From SIG78 sp045635745 (lineage in GTDB: Bacteria > Verrucomicrobiota > Lentisphaeria > Victivallales > Victivallaceae): a stretch of DNA of 64,000 bases. Both the position numbers and the translations under genes were made by a program. The stretch lies in assembly GCA_045635745.1 (NCBI GenBank), contig JAZTWG010000055.1:1-64000 (forward strand), read 5' to 3'. Below, piece after piece: positions 33,738 to 43,209 of this stretch. Position 1 is the stretch's first letter; the number at the start of each line of letters is the position of its first letter. A model generated the notes under the pieces. It did not search any database, had not been told where the DNA came from, and saw only the letters and a list, made by a program, of their open reading frames with translations.

Positions 33738-34640
33738 ATGGAACAGGATTGCCTGATAAGAGGTTTGCACTCCACGCTCAATCTGCGTGCCGTGTGGGCA
33801 GAAACCACCAGTGTGGTCAATGCCGGGATCACTACTCATGATACCGATCCGGCGGCGGCAATGGCTTTTGCAAGTGCCTTGAGTGCGGCGGCAGTATCGG
33901 CAGCCATGCTCGATGAGGGCGACCGTTTTTCCATCCGCTACGAATACCCCGGCGCGCTCAAGGGCATGATCATTGAATCTGCTGCCGACGGCAGCGTGCG
34001 CGGTGTGCCTTTTGTGCCGCACCCGCTGGACTGCGGCGCCTGTGAACTGGGCGAACTTTACGGCGATAATGACGGTATGATCTATGTAACAAGATCTACA
34101 CCCGACGGTAAAATATTGAATTCGGGCCAGACCCGGGCACCGCTGGCCGACCCAGCCAACGATCTGGCATTTTTCTTCTGCGTGAGCAATCAGCTGGAAA
34201 CCGAGATCCGCACCTGGGCGGAATATCAGCCCGATCCGCAGCGGCCGGTCAAACGTATGTCGGTACTTATGCTGCAGGCCATGCCGGGGTGCGATCTGGA
34301 AGTTTTCAGCAATCTCCGCAATGCCATGCATGGCGCCGCGGCCAATGCTATCCGCGAAAAACTCGATCTGGCTGACGAACCGGAAAAAGCCATGAAAACG
34401 ATGCTTGCGGAGCTGGCATTTGCAGCAAATGTGGAAGATTTTGATGCTGAAAAATGCATTTTTACCACCGGCGTAAAACCCCGTTGGCAATGCCGCTGCA
34501 GCGACGAAAGTATGCGCCGTGCCATGACCGTGCTGGGTAAAGATGATCTGGAAAAACTTTTTGCCGAACGGGTCAATCCGGAAATAAAGTGTAATTTCTG
34601 CTGCCGGAGCTACCGCTTCAAAAAAGAAGATTTTTTCTGA
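33738..34640 (+). CDS. hslO: Hsp33 redox-regulated chaperone
   Basis: 300-residue holdase activated by oxidation and unfolding. The N-terminal Hsp33 domain is followed by a C-terminal zinc site: QCRCSDES (CxC) and KCNFCCRSYRF (CxxC), spaced about 30 residues apart as in the family. The ATG at 33738 has GGAGAG just upstream. The next gene is beyond a strong terminator (34673-34719). Confidence 0.94.
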   Translation: MEQDCLIRGLHSTLNLRAVWAETTSVVNAGITTHDTDPAAAMAFASALSAAAVSAAMLDEGDRFSIRYEYPGALKGMIIESAADGSVRGVPFVPHPLDCGACELGELYGDNDGMIYVTRSTPDGKILNSGQTRAPLADPANDLAFFFCVSNQLETEIRTWAEYQPDPQRPVKRMSVLMLQAMPGCDLEVFSNLRNAMHGAAANAIREKLDLADEPEKAMKTMLAELAFAANVEDFDAEKCIFTTGVKPRWQCRCSDESMRRAMTVLGKDDLEKLFAERVNPEIKCNFCCRSYRFKKEDFF

Positions 34641-34672
34641 AAATCGTGCGTGCAGATGCTGCTGAAGCCTTG

Positions 34673-34719
34673 AAAAAAAGCGTTTTGCTGTTAGATTATA
34701 CAGCAAAACGCTTTTTTTA
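34673..34719 (+). terminator. Strong terminator after hslO
   Basis: AAAAAAAGCGTTTTGCTGT paired with its complement across an 8-nt loop, ending in a run of seven T. The A/T symmetry would also work on the other strand. Confidence 0.9.
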
Positions 34720-34751
34720 TCTGCAAATTAAGTTATTGAAAGGTTGCATTT

Positions 34752-36065
34752 ATGTTGAAAATGGGTTGTTCCAAAGCCGATGTTACTCCATCATGGCCCA
34801 CTTATCTGCGCGGCTACGCCAGCAGAACCCGCCTGACCGATGAGATCGAAGAGCCGATTGAAATCGGTGTTATAGCGCTTGAAAAAAATGGCGTGAAAAG
34901 CCTGATCATTACCGCCGACAGTCTGGGGATCAAACTGCATGATATGTGCAATATCTACAAAGCAATTGCCGCAGAAACCGGGATTGATTTTCCCAATATC
35001 ATGATCTCCTGCAGTCATACGCATTTTGCGCCCAATTTCAACGGGTTTACGATTTATACCGCCGGTGGCGAGCTGGCATTGGGGAGTTATCCGGCCGATG
35101 TAAAATACTTTGATTTCTGGATGAGCAAAGTTCTTCCGGCTGTAAAACACGCGATCGACGATCTGGAAGAAGTCCGCCTGCTGCAGGCCGATATTCCGGT
35201 GAGCAGTATAGCTTTCAACCGCCGCACCGTCCGCAAGGAAGACGGTAAAGTTACCACCAACTATACTTATCCGGAAGATCCGGAAAATTATGAATTTTCC
35301 AGCATCGATACCATTATGCATGTCTGGAAATTCATGCGCGGCAATGCCCCCAAAGGCGTACTTGCCCGTTATGGCTGCCATCCGGTTACCGGCGGCTACA
35401 ACAGCTACGGCGTTTCGGCGGATTATCCGGGGTATTTCAAACGTTATACCGAAGAAAAACTCGGCTGTCCGGCATTCTTTATGCTGGGTACTGCCGGCGA
35501 TGTAGTGCCCATGCAGCGGGCGAAAGAATCCCGCAAGGATATCGGTCAGGTAATGGCCTCAAGCATCCGTCTGGCCGGTCGTACTTTCCGTGATACTACT
35601 GACTTTACCTTGAAGTGCGCCATGCGTAATTTGCATGTGAAATCCGATCAGCTTGCCGGCCTGACTGCCGACGTTATTGACCAGCGCTGGGCCGAAGAAG
35701 TGAAGAAAGCTCAAAGTACATCAACTTACAGCCGTGATTTTTATATGACCGGCATGCAGTACAATATGTTTCACGAGTTCAACGGTTCCGAAGCTGATCT
35801 GCCGATCCAGCTTATGCAGTTGGGCGACCGGGTGCTGGTGGGGCTGCCTTTTGAAGTACTGACGATCGTTGGCGCGGGTATCCGCGAAGTTTATCCGGAT
35901 GCGACTGTGGTCAGCTGTACTGCCGGATACGAAGGGTATCTGCCGGTAGCCAGCGATTTCCCCAAAGGCGGTTACGAAGCCGATGCCGGTACCATCTGGA
36001 ATCAGGATACCGGGGATAATGTGATTGCTGAATCGGTGAAAGCACTCGCCGATTTCAAAGCGTAA
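34752..36065 (+). CDS. Neutral/alkaline ceramidase-like protein 2
   Basis: 437-residue paralogue of the gene at 28724. It starts MGCSKADVTPSWPTYLRGY and has SCSHTHFAPNF at the zinc-site position, where protein 1 has HTHTGP, plus ARYGCHPVTGGYNSYGVSADYPGY and LPFEVLTIVGAGIRE. No signal peptide. It is monocistronic, between two strong terminators. An amidase-like role on sphingolipids or other amides is inferred from family only. Confidence 0.82.
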   Translation: MLKMGCSKADVTPSWPTYLRGYASRTRLTDEIEEPIEIGVIALEKNGVKSLIITADSLGIKLHDMCNIYKAIAAETGIDFPNIMISCSHTHFAPNFNGFTIYTAGGELALGSYPADVKYFDFWMSKVLPAVKHAIDDLEEVRLLQADIPVSSIAFNRRTVRKEDGKVTTNYTYPEDPENYEFSSIDTIMHVWKFMRGNAPKGVLARYGCHPVTGGYNSYGVSADYPGYFKRYTEEKLGCPAFFMLGTAGDVVPMQRAKESRKDIGQVMASSIRLAGRTFRDTTDFTLKCAMRNLHVKSDQLAGLTADVIDQRWAEEVKKAQSTSTYSRDFYMTGMQYNMFHEFNGSEADLPIQLMQLGDRVLVGLPFEVLTIVGAGIREVYPDATVVSCTAGYEGYLPVASDFPKGGYEADAGTIWNQDTGDNVIAESVKALADFKA

Positions 36066-36101
36066 GCGCTGAAAAAAAACGCATTACCTGATAAAATAAA
36101 G

Positions 36102-36150
36102 CAGGGCTGCTGCGAAAACTCTCAAAAGGTTTGCAGCAGTCCTGTTTTTT
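36102..36150 (+). terminator. Terminator after ceramidase-like gene 2
   Basis: CAGGGCTGCTGC (36102-36113) and GCAGCAGTCCTG (36133-36144), one G-U pair, followed by six T. Confidence 0.88.
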
Positions 36151-36168
36151 GCTGTGAAAAATGGTTTA

Positions 36169-36441
36169 TTACTCAAGTTTGCCGCGTTTCCGCATTTCCC
36201 GGTAGTATATCACCAGCACAAAGTCGGCAGATACCATCAGCAGATTGAGTACATACAGCCACAATACCCAGTCCATGTGGCCATTGAGTTTGTTGAGAAT
36301 ACCGGCCAGGTACCCGACGATGATCAACAAAAGGAATCCACTGCTTTTGCCCGTCGGATTTTTGACCTTGTAGGTTTTGATGATCGATACCGGCCAACTG
36401 GCCCCGAAACAGACCAGCATAATAGCTTCAAAAATACTCAT
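36169..36441 (-). CDS. Small PQ-loop-like membrane protein
   Basis: 90 residues with three hydrophobic helices: about 3-17, 32-50 and 57-78. The segment SWPVSIIKTYKVKNPTGKS resembles the PQ-loop/SemiSWEET pattern, in which a Pro-containing helix is followed by a KS-rich loop. A GGGAG site precedes the ATG at 36441. It follows dinB by 58 bp and may have a promoter inside the dinB end (TTGGTA-17-TATATT). A role as a small transporter is only a guess. Confidence 0.6.
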   Translation of the reverse strand: MSIFEAIMLVCFGASWPVSIIKTYKVKNPTGKSSGFLLLIIVGYLAGILNKLNGHMDWVLWLYVLNLLMVSADFVLVIYYREMRKRGKLE

Positions 36442-36499
36442 AAAAAAATCTCCCTTGGTGTTTCCATTAAGCTGTATAATATACACCTGATCGGCAATA

Positions 36500-37600
36500 T
36501 TACCAATCCAGCGGCAGTTCCATTTGCATAAATTCTGTTTTATTGTTTTCCGGAAAATTGGAAACACTCAAGCCCATGAGCCGGATTTTCTTTACTCCGG
36601 CTTCGGTTCGCTCAAGGAGGATCAGGGCGGTTTTTTCCAGCGCTTCGGCCTGATTTACAGCGCCTGGAATGGTCAAACTGCGGGTGATGGTGGAAAAATC
36701 TTCGTAACGCACTTTGAGTGTTATGGTACGCCCGGAAAGCTTTTCGCGCTGCAGCAACTGCGAAACTTTGCCGGCGAGCCGGTGCAGTAATTCTTTCAAA
36801 ACTGTCATGTCTTTTAGATCATGCGAAAGCGTTATCTCCCGACCCAGCGATTTGCGCCTTTCTGCGGGTTCCACCGGTCGGTTGTCAATGCCGCGGACTA
36901 TGTTGTAGTAAAATACCCCAGCTTTACCAAAATGCTGTATCAGCATTTCCAGCGGCATATTGTAAAGCTCCTCTCCGGTGGAGATCCCGAATTCGTGGAA
37001 ACGTTTGGCAGTGGCTTGACCGACACCGTAAAATTTTTCGATCTTGAGCTGAAAAATAAAATCCTGTGACCGCTCCGGAGTTATTACCGTGAGTCCAGCC
37101 GGTTTGCGCCAGTCGCTGGCGATCTTGGCAAGAAATTTATTGAACGATACTCCGGCCGAGGCAGTCAATCCGGTAACTGTTCTGATGCGGTTTTGCAGAT
37201 AAAGCGCAACTTTGGTTGCCGAAGGCTCCTGCAGTTTGTTATTTGTCACATCCAGAAAGGCTTCATCAATGGATAACGGCTCGATAACATCTGTCACTTC
37301 CCGGAAAATATTGCGGATGGTGTGCGATATTTCCCGGTAGCGGCGCATATTTCCCTGCACAAATATACCATTCGGGCAGAGTCTGCGGGCAGTCTTGGCC
37401 GGCATGGCCGATTGTATTCCGTAGCTGCGCGCTTCGTAACTGGCGGTGCTGACCACACCTCGCTGTTCCGGGGTGCCGCCCACGATCACCGGCAAACCGC
37501 GCCACTCCGGGTGATCGAGCTGCTCAACGGAGGCAAAAAATGCATCCATATCTATATGGATTATTCTGCGGACAGCAGATTTCTGATCGAGATCGTTCAC
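36500..37600 (-). CDS. dinB: DNA polymerase IV
   Basis: Y-family translesion polymerase, 366 residues. Catalytic acidic residues are in HIDMDAFFASVEQ (near residue 17) and PLSIDEAFLDV. The helix-hairpin-helix segment (FYGVGQATAKRFHEFGI) and little-finger domain follow. The C-terminus ends MQMELPLDW, a QLxLF-type beta-clamp binding motif. Its start overlaps the preceding kinase stop by 4 bp (ATGA), an unusual pairing. Confidence 0.96.
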   Translation of the reverse strand: MNDLDQKSAVRRIIHIDMDAFFASVEQLDHPEWRGLPVIVGGTPEQRGVVSTASYEARSYGIQSAMPAKTARRLCPNGIFVQGNMRRYREISHTIRNIFREVTDVIEPLSIDEAFLDVTNNKLQEPSATKVALYLQNRIRTVTGLTASAGVSFNKFLAKIASDWRKPAGLTVITPERSQDFIFQLKIEKFYGVGQATAKRFHEFGISTGEELYNMPLEMLIQHFGKAGVFYYNIVRGIDNRPVEPAERRKSLGREITLSHDLKDMTVLKELLHRLAGKVSQLLQREKLSGRTITLKVRYEDFSTITRSLTIPGAVNQAEALEKTALILLERTEAGVKKIRLMGLSVSNFPENNKTEFMQMELPLDW

Positions 37601-38604
37601 CTGCCGGGCACCGTGGTTTCGGTAATCGTATTTTCCGGCGGTATGAGCTGTGTCGTCTGGTCAACGCTCTGGAAAGAAGCAAATCTGCCGGGCATAAAAT
37701 CTTTCATATATTCAGCCAGCGATACGATCGTCGGCCCGTAACCGTCTTTGTAAATATAATACTCCAGCGATCGTGCCAGATCGGCGCAGCTTGCGAAACG
37801 CTCTGCCGGATCGGTAGCCAGCATTTTCCGGAGAATATCCATCAATGCATCGGGCAGATCATCGGGCAGGGCGCTGTAATTTACATAATTGTTGCGGATC
37901 TGCTCGATAATAGCTGCTTTTTCGGCATGGACATCGCGCGTATAGTGGTTGCTCAACATGTAAAAAAGCACTACTCCCAGCGAGTAGATATCAGACGCAA
38001 AATTCAGTTTCCACGGCGAATGGAACTGTTCTGGCGACATGAATGCCAGTTTGCCGGAAATAACATTACTTTTCTGCACTGTGGCTGCTCTGGCTATCCC
38101 GAAATCGGTGAGTTTGGGCACCCCCTCTTTATTGATAAGTATATTGTGCGGGCATATATCGCAATGGATGATATTCAAGGGCGTGCCGTTGGCATCTTGC
38201 CGGCTGTGGGCGTAAGCCAGTGCCCGGGCTGCACGCGAGGCGATGAATACCGCCAGTTCCCGCGGCAGGTAGCGATCCATTACCCGATGGAACTCCACAA
38301 AATCATAGAGCGATATGCCGTCAACGAACTCCAGTACAAAAAAGTATTCGTTGTCGATTTTGTTGAGCTGATATATCTGCACAATGTTTTCGTGCACCAG
38401 ATTTGCAACCAGTTTGGCTTCAAAAACAAACCGCTTGACAAATTCCTGATCGTTGGCATAGCGCGGCAGAAGTGTTTTTATTGCTACGACTTTTTCAAAG
38501 CCTTCCACACCTTTAAGTTTGGCTTTGGCTACAGAACCCATGCCGCCGGCGGCGAGTTCCTGTACTATTTCGTAGCAGCTGTAACCTTGTAACGACTTTT
38601 TCAT
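37597..38604 (-). CDS. Ser/Thr protein kinase, non-RD
   Basis: 335-residue kinase. It has the glycine-rich loop LAAGGMGSVAKA, AIK Lys43, catalytic loop HCDICPHN (147-154) and DFG (167-169), then a normal APE-like segment (FMSPEQF) and C-lobe. The HRD arginine is Cys148, and the catalytic-loop Lys is Cys151; a related HRDxSPxN subgroup also lacks this Lys. No membrane helix. The tail after residue 290 is short and Thr-rich (possible autophosphorylation sites). It lies between the HD-domain gene (7 bp) and dinB. Confidence 0.9.
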   Translation of the reverse strand: MKKSLQGYSCYEIVQELAAGGMGSVAKAKLKGVEGFEKVVAIKTLLPRYANDQEFVKRFVFEAKLVANLVHENIVQIYQLNKIDNEYFFVLEFVDGISLYDFVEFHRVMDRYLPRELAVFIASRAARALAYAHSRQDANGTPLNIIHCDICPHNILINKEGVPKLTDFGIARAATVQKSNVISGKLAFMSPEQFHSPWKLNFASDIYSLGVVLFYMLSNHYTRDVHAEKAAIIEQIRNNYVNYSALPDDLPDALMDILRKMLATDPAERFASCADLARSLEYYIYKDGYGPTIVSLAEYMKDFMPGRFASFQSVDQTTQLIPPENTITETTVPGR

Positions 38605-38611
38605 TTTTATT

Positions 38612-39223
38612 TCAATTCATCCGGGCATCAAATTTGTGGAGCATATTGCGTAATTTCTGCAAATTTTCCAGCTGCCCGCGGCGACGGAGATTTTTGCACA
38701 TATCGGTAAAAAAAGAATTTTCTTCCAGAAATTTTATTTCCAGAGTCAGAAATTCCCGGTCTTCAAAAACAATATTTTCTGCAGCCAGTTCCTGACGGAA
38801 GTCTTCTGCTCTGCTTAAAAAACAGGCTCGTCCGCTGTATTCTATATCTGCATCGCAAAGCAGTTTTCCGGCTTCTGTAACCGGGTGATAAGGAAAAACC
38901 GTTTCGAGTATCAGCTGGTGGGCCCGGGCGATCAGATCTGCTGATACATTGAAGCGTTTGCCGAAATCCTGCAGATAAGGCAGGGCCAATGCCTCGTTAT
39001 CATGACTGCTGACAAGATAACCGAAATCATGAAAAATCGCCGCCAGATGCAATGCCTTGCTCTCAAACGGATCCAAAGCTGCACGGCTGGCAAACTCCAC
39101 TGCAGCGGCACACACTTCCCGGGTATGCACAGCATTGTGATAGGTGTAATGTTTATCCAGATTTTTTTCCAGATAAAGCAACGCTGCATCCTGTAATTTG
39201 GAGATTGTAAAGTTATCATTCAT
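38612..39223 (-). CDS. HD-domain phosphohydrolase
   Basis: 203-residue protein with an HD domain: YHNAVHTREVC (metal His), IFHDFGY (HD pair) and a distal Asp in CDADIEY. Such proteins cleave phosphate esters of nucleotides; the substrate here is unknown. It heads the group HD-kinase-dinB on the minus strand. Confidence 0.85.
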   Translation of the reverse strand: MNDNFTISKLQDAALLYLEKNLDKHYTYHNAVHTREVCAAAVEFASRAALDPFESKALHLAAIFHDFGYLVSSHDNEALALPYLQDFGKRFNVSADLIARAHQLILETVFPYHPVTEAGKLLCDADIEYSGRACFLSRAEDFRQELAAENIVFEDREFLTLEIKFLEENSFFTDMCKNLRRRGQLENLQKLRNMLHKFDARMN

Positions 39224-39401
39224 CAGTCGCTATTGAATTTTTGTTCATTTTGCTCTTTTGAAAAGCAAATACTCTTTTTTGTTGCATCGCAATCGGCGGC
39301 TTCCGGATTTTGCACCGGAAGCGCAGATTTTTGCCATTTTATCAGCCGGAGCAATTTGCCTTTGCTGAAAGATGTGTTAAATTAGCACGAGGAGTAAATA
39401 A

Positions 39402-39959
39402 ATGCAAGAAAATTATCCGGATAATCCATCAAAAAAATCCCTCCGTCAGCGCAAGGATATTTCCGCATGGGAGCAGACTTTGCGCTGGCTGGATGTTAAG
39501 TGGTACAGCGAAAAGAAATTGCGCGAAAAGCTCAATAAACTGCATTATCCGCTTGCCGAGATCGACGAAGTTCTTGCCAAATGCCGCGAGTATAAATTGG
39601 TGGACGATGAAAACCTTGCCGGCGAATTTGCCCGCAGCCAGAGTTCCCGCGGCCGCGGCCCCCGCCGGATCGCTATGGAGCTTTACCGCCACGGGCTGAC
39701 CGGCGATGTTGCCGAAAAAGCATTGGAAGCGGTTGCCGGCAACGAAGAAGAATCCTGCCGCAGCGCGCTGAAAAGCAAATTATCCAGCTGGAAAAATGAA
39801 CCCGACTGGCGCAAACGCCGCGAGAAAGCGTTCCGTTTTCTTGCCAACCGGGGATTTAATCTGGATGTGATTTATCAGATACTGGATGAGGAAAGCTCTT
39901 TGAATTACCCTGCCGGCAATGAGTTTGAAAGTGAATTTTTCTCCCGGCAGGATGATTGA
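39402..39959 (+). CDS. recX: RecX regulatory protein
   Basis: Inhibitor/modulator of RecA filaments. The 185-residue product has three-helix RecX repeats: WLDVKWYSEKKLREKLNKLHYPLAEIDEVLAKC, VDDENLAGEFARSQSSRGRGPRRIAMELYRHGL and a third at the C-terminus (RRREKAFRFLANRGFNLDVIYQIL). GAGGAG precedes the ATG. recA is not in the window. Confidence 0.9.
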   Translation: MQENYPDNPSKKSLRQRKDISAWEQTLRWLDVKWYSEKKLREKLNKLHYPLAEIDEVLAKCREYKLVDDENLAGEFARSQSSRGRGPRRIAMELYRHGLTGDVAEKALEAVAGNEEESCRSALKSKLSSWKNEPDWRKRREKAFRFLANRGFNLDVIYQILDEESSLNYPAGNEFESEFFSRQDD

Positions 39960-39970
39960 ACATTTGAACT

Positions 39971-41860
39971 TTATTTTACCGCATCCTGCAACTTTTTTAT
40001 ATAAGAATCCAGCTTGCTGTAACCGCCTAAAGTGGCAAGCTTTCTGCCGTCAGCAGTAAATACTCCGGCGGTGGGATACCCGCCGCGCAGCTGCAGCTTT
40101 TTGCTCAAATTTTCATTATATTCTCTTTGTTTTTCCGGCATATTGGCCCGAGAAGAGGGTTTGTCTATATAAAGCAGAACCAGATTTTTTTCCGCAAAAC
40201 TGGTGAAATCGCCGCTGTCTAAAACATCTTTTTTCAATTTTTTGCACCATACGCACCAGTCGGAACCGGTGTAAAGTGCATAAATCTTTTTATTGCGTTT
40301 TTTAGCTTCTTCTGCGGCTTTTTCCCAAGTTATGAACCACTTGTCCGGGCCTTTGAGCCAATCCGCCGGAGGATCAGGAACTTTGGATGTTGCCTCAGCG
40401 GTACTTACATTTGCGGCTGGCTGATTGCCGCTGGCACTGCTGCCGACGGTGATCCAGGTATTGCCCGGTGTTTGCGGCTGATTGGCTGTCCCTGAAGCTG
40501 GAGCATTATTACCCGGAGCTGTTATTTTTCGTGTTTCAAAGTTTTTATCGTATTTTTTCAGCAGTTCTGTAATCGAATTGATATGGGTTTCGGTATTCCG
40601 GCGGGAGGTGATTTCTTCCAGTACATTGCCGTCGCTGTCGAGCAGCCGCAATGAGGGAACGTATCCGCCAAAGTTGATCTGACTGGCAATCTGGCGGTTG
40701 TAATCCAGCTGATCATCGGGAATGGGTTTGCGGCGCGGCGCATCGACAAAAAGCAATATCAGGTGATTGCGGGCAAAATTCAGAAATGTATCCGTAGAAA
40801 GAATATTTTTTTCCAGAGCTTTGCATGGCGGACACCAGTCCGAACCCGTTCGCAATGCGTAAATGAGTTTGCCTGAACGCTTGGCGGCATTCATGGCGTC
40901 ATCCAGGTGTATATACCAGTCGGGTGTAGGCCCTTTGAGCCAATGTTTGGGGGCTTTGAGTACCAATGGCGGCGGTTCCGGTTTGCTTGGCGCTGCGGGT
41001 GCTGCGGGTGCTGCGGGTGCTGCGGGTGTCGGAGCTGTGATGGCCGGAGTGGTGTATTGATTTATTCCCGCAAAATTATTTGCCGGTGCGGCAGAAGGCT
41101 GAAATGCCAGCGCCAGAATGGTTGGTTTTTCCGGCACGGCGGTCAACTGGTTTTTGTCTATATCAACGACTTTGCTGCTTTGGGCATTGCCGGATAGAAT
41201 TTTTCCGTTGACCCTCAATATATTGAGCAGCGTACCATTGTGAATGTGATTGGGGCAATACGCCAAAGGTGCCGTGGGGGTACTGTCGAGCGAGCGCTTT
41301 CCCAGATATTTATACTGGGTATTGCAGCGAGGGCACAGTGTTTCGCTGTTATCTTGTATAAATTTACCATTCAGCAGCTCCTGCCAGCCGGCGGAGTCAT
41401 TGCCGAGGGGAAAAGCACCACCATTTTTTCTGGCGTATGCATTGAGCGCTTGAGCGAGATTTTCCAGCTTTTCGGCACAATCATCGACCAATTCCGCATG
41501 GAGTTTGCGTGTGAATGCGTAACTTATATACCAGACTCCATCCTGTTTTTTCAGCACCAGGCGGTCGCAAATGCCGGAAAGCTCTTCCTTGAAATAGACT
41601 TCATTCATTAAGCCGAAAGCATTTTCTTCCAGAACGGTTATTCTGCCGTTTTTGAAAGCAGTTTGTTCGTCGAATTCCGGCAGACTTTTTACGCTGGCAC
41701 GTTCTTCCGGAGCAAAGCAGTTTTTATATGCCGCCAGATCGCCGGAACTGTCGGCTTGAAAAAATGAAACATATTTTTTTACCGTATCGGCCGGAGTCTG
41801 GGCATTGAGTATTGCAAGTCCCAGAGTGCTGCAGAGAAAGATAAAAATCTTTATATTCAT
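39971..41860 (-). CDS. Exported protein with two thioredoxin-like domains
   Basis: 629 residues. After a signal peptide (about 1-20) comes an unassigned region with CPRC (Cys176/Cys179), then an Ala/Pro-rich linker (about 276-298) encoded by a 9-bp tandem repeat. Two thioredoxin-like domains follow, with TGSDWCPPC (Cys343/Cys346) and TGSDWCVWC (Cys536/Cys539). Each is preceded by a WLKGP block, so the unit is duplicated. It resembles DsbD/thiol:disulfide interchange C-terminal domains and probably acts in the periplasm. The ATG at 41860 begins the signal peptide; 28 upstream codons are not signal-like. Confidence 0.82.
   Translation of the reverse strand: MNIKIFIFLCSTLGLAILNAQTPADTVKKYVSFFQADSSGDLAAYKNCFAPEERASVKSLPEFDEQTAFKNGRITVLEENAFGLMNEVYFKEELSGICDRLVLKKQDGVWYISYAFTRKLHAELVDDCAEKLENLAQALNAYARKNGGAFPLGNDSAGWQELLNGKFIQDNSETLCPRCNTQYKYLGKRSLDSTPTAPLAYCPNHIHNGTLLNILRVNGKILSGNAQSSKVVDIDKNQLTAVPEKPTILALAFQPSAAPANNFAGINQYTTPAITAPTPAAPAAPAAPAAPSKPEPPPLVLKAPKHWLKGPTPDWYIHLDDAMNAAKRSGKLIYALRTGSDWCPPCKALEKNILSTDTFLNFARNHLILLFVDAPRRKPIPDDQLDYNRQIASQINFGGYVPSLRLLDSDGNVLEEITSRRNTETHINSITELLKKYDKNFETRKITAPGNNAPASGTANQPQTPGNTWITVGSSASGNQPAANVSTAEATSKVPDPPADWLKGPDKWFITWEKAAEEAKKRNKKIYALYTGSDWCVWCKKLKKDVLDSGDFTSFAEKNLVLLYIDKPSSRANMPEKQREYNENLSKKLQLRGGYPTAGVFTADGRKLATLGGYSKLDSYIKKLQDAVK
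40992..41027. repeat. 9-bp tandem repeat in the thioredoxin-domain gene
   Basis: Four exact copies of GCTGCGGGT, encoding repeated Ala-Ala-Pro on the minus strand. Copy-number change would lengthen or shorten the linker without shifting frame. Confidence 0.85.
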
Positions 41861-41981
41861 AAAATCGCACATCCTTACTGTATTGAGTTGTCCCGATGGA
41901 ATTGACAATCGATAACCTTTTAAAGTTCTCCAATACCATAGCATAACTTTTAAAAGATTGCAATTTACTGCCGTCAGAATT

Positions 41982-43187
41982 TTATCCGGACACGCCGGAT
42001 TTTTTCGGTATCGTCATGGCAAAGACTGTATTTCCGACAGCCATGACTGCTGCAAAGCTGAAGAGATATTCCACGCCGAACTTCACCCATATCCAGCCGC
42101 CAAGCGGCGCGGTGATTATAGCGATCAGGTGATTGATCGATATACCTGTGGAAAGTGTGGAGGTGAGTTCATCCCGGTCATCGGCAATACTTTTGACATA
42201 GATATTGGCCGCCATGGCAGTAGTGCTGATAATGGCATCGAGTATGAAATTTACATACACTATGTAAAATGCGATCGCCCCCGACCATACTTTTCCGGCA
42301 TATCCATACGCCAGGCAGACAAATGTCAATACCACCGTATCATAAATCATTGTATTGCGGAATCCCCACTTGTCGGTCAATTTCCCGATCGCCGGGGCCG
42401 CAAAGATATTAACAAATGCACATATGCACAGCAGAAAAGCCATTGCCGCTGTCGAAAAACCGTACTCTTTGATAAGTACATAGGGCGCAAAGGTCAGAAA
42501 TATTTGTTTGCGCGCTCCGTAAAACAGCTCCAAAGCATAATATTTGCTGAATTTTCTGTTGAAATAAAGCCGCGGCCGCCGGGATGGCTGTTCTTTTATC
42601 CGGGCGGTAAACGTGCTGATTGTACTTGCCAGCATCAAAACTATGATCAAACACCACAGCGCATTGAAAAGTGTTTTTTCATCCTGCTTGAGCCAGATCG
42701 TGCCGAGGTAAAAGATCAGCGCCACCAGCAGACTGCCGGTTACTGCTCCGAAGTTCATTACGCTGGTCAGCAGCCCCAGCGAACGGCCTTCACAGTTGGC
42801 TTTGGCCACTTGCATTGCAACAGCGGAACGTATGGGCATAACCAGATGTTCGCCCAGACTCCAGATCATGATAAATGTCACAACCATGATCTTGTTGGCG
42901 GGCAGCAGCAGCAGTGCCGCACCGGCCATGGAAATCATAGTGCCCAGCCGGATGATTTTCCAATCGCTTACTTTATGCAGAATTGCCAGCAGGAATACCA
43001 GTGCCAGCCCAGGCAGTTCCCGGAAAAACTCCAGCCAGCCGCGTTCCACACTGTCCATGTGGTAAATATCGGAAAGAAAATTGTTCATTGCCGCTGCAAA
43101 GCAGCCTACCCCGATACCCCACAACAGAATACTGAAAAAGAATGCTCCGGCGCCGGATTTTGGTTTAAAATATTCTTTTACTTGCAT
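41982..43187 (-). CDS. MFS transporter
   Basis: 401-residue permease with about 12 membrane helices. It has a first-half loop with Arg-Ser rich SAVAMQVAKANCEGRSLGLLTS and a long central cytoplasmic loop (about residues 185-205, ARIKEQPSRRPRLYFNRKF). The second half repeats the fold (AIGKLTDKWGFRN). Substrate cannot be told. The ATG at 43187 is preferred; the 15 codons upstream overlap the end of prmC and look non-membrane. Last gene of the corA group. Confidence 0.85.
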   Translation of the reverse strand: MQVKEYFKPKSGAGAFFFSILLWGIGVGCFAAAMNNFLSDIYHMDSVERGWLEFFRELPGLALVFLLAILHKVSDWKIIRLGTMISMAGAALLLLPANKIMVVTFIMIWSLGEHLVMPIRSAVAMQVAKANCEGRSLGLLTSVMNFGAVTGSLLVALIFYLGTIWLKQDEKTLFNALWCLIIVLMLASTISTFTARIKEQPSRRPRLYFNRKFSKYYALELFYGARKQIFLTFAPYVLIKEYGFSTAAMAFLLCICAFVNIFAAPAIGKLTDKWGFRNTMIYDTVVLTFVCLAYGYAGKVWSGAIAFYIVYVNFILDAIISTTAMAANIYVKSIADDRDELTSTLSTGISINHLIAIITAPLGGWIWVKFGVEYLFSFAAVMAVGNTVFAMTIPKKSGVSG

Positions 43188-43209
43188 AAAAACTCCTGAA
43201 TGTTGTTTT

